The notes below the pieces were generated by a model. The model had not been told where the DNA came from and did not search any database. It saw only the letters and a list, made by a program, of their open reading frames with translations. DNA of 5,221 bases from an uncultured Erysipelotrichaceae bacterium (lineage in GTDB: Bacteria; Bacillota_I; Bacilli_A; RF39; UBA660), in the NCBI GenBank assembly GCA_902795845.1, contig CADBMU010000033.1, forward strand, positions 1 to 5,221. Reading direction: 5' to 3'. Both the position numbers and the translations under genes were made by a program. Shown in pieces: positions 5,144-5,221 of this stretch. Each line of letters begins with the position of its first letter. The stretch's first letter is position 1.

Positions 5144-5180
5144 ATAATACATAGTGACCCCGGTTATTATGTATTTTTTT
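5144..5180 (+). terminator. Plus-strand hairpin with T-run before the next gene
   Basis: AATACATA (5146-5153) pairs with TATGTATT (5168-5175). Inner pairs continue through GTGAC/GTTAT (with G-U pairs) to a loop of CCCG, and a T-run extends to 5180. There is no U-run on the minus strand, so it works only in the plus direction. No plus-strand gene precedes it, so it is either an attenuator in the leader of the next gene or an insulator. A TATAAT (5143-5148) overlaps its left arm. Confidence 0.6.
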
Positions 5181-5186
5181 CATTTT

Positions 5187-5219
5187 GATATATAATAATC
5201 ATCCATAGAAGGGAGGTGA
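5187..5219 (+). promoter_or_regulatory. -10 element and RBS of a gene starting just past the right edge
   Basis: TATAAT (5191-5196), overlapping a TGA-TATATA extended form (5186-5194), has no clear -35. AAGGGAGGTGA (5209-5219) is nearly the full complement of the 16S rRNA 3' end, so a well-translated plus-strand gene should start within about ten bases of the edge. Its identity cannot be read here. Confidence 0.6.
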
Positions 5220-5221
5220 AA

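Noticed and set aside
4907..5221. T-box or other riboswitch leader for the right-hand gene
   Set aside because: No GGGUGG antiterminator-bulge motif is visible on the plus strand, and the structured part has a promoter, closing helix and U-run in the minus direction.

Overview
This window is AT-rich, densely coding, and most likely from a low-GC Bacillota chromosome of the Bacilli / Erysipelotrichia / RF39 type. Evidence: Firmicutes-style genes, strong AGGAGG ribosome binding sites, T-rich intrinsic terminators, TAA stops, and a probable 6S RNA next to tcdA. As I recall, Bacillus subtilis keeps bsrA (6S-1 RNA) beside yrvM (tcdA), followed by yrvN (rarA). Trp codons in the recognised genes are TGG and no in-frame TGA is needed, which argues against the Mycoplasma/Spiroplasma code. 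Genus and species cannot be told.

Layout, left to right. The 5' half of a pyruvate kinase gene (minus strand) runs off the left edge and has a near-consensus sigma-A promoter. Divergent from it is a 51-codon gene for a very unusual basic protein: 12 tandem tetrapeptides with Lys or Arg at every fourth residue and no Leu, Ile, Val or aromatic residue. It has a perfect RBS, its own terminator, and a promoter-like element resembling the forespore sigma-G consensus. Its terminator is shared with the 3' end of a convergent XerD-type tyrosine recombinase gene. Divergent from xerD across 69 bp of back-to-back promoters is rarA (AAA+ clamp-loader-like replication protein), overlapping by one base with a divergent gpsA (glycerol-3-phosphate dehydrogenase). 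gpsA converges with and overlaps tcdA (ThiF-family tRNA ct6A dehydratase) by 12 bp, and the overlap is itself a bidirectional terminator palindrome.

Upstream of tcdA, about 315 bp hold no protein gene. They hold a structured RNA of about 172 nt on the minus strand, with its own consensus promoter, a closing 5'/3' helix and a U-run. I identify it as probable 6S RNA. Further right are a plus-strand terminator hairpin and the promoter/RBS of a gene that begins just outside the window.

Most of the window is housekeeping: glycolysis, chromosome dimer resolution, replication restart, phospholipid precursor synthesis, tRNA modification and RNA polymerase control. The parts that look new are the tetrapeptide-repeat protein and its promoter, the 6S RNA fused tightly to tcdA, and the habit of hiding terminators inside coding 3' ends.
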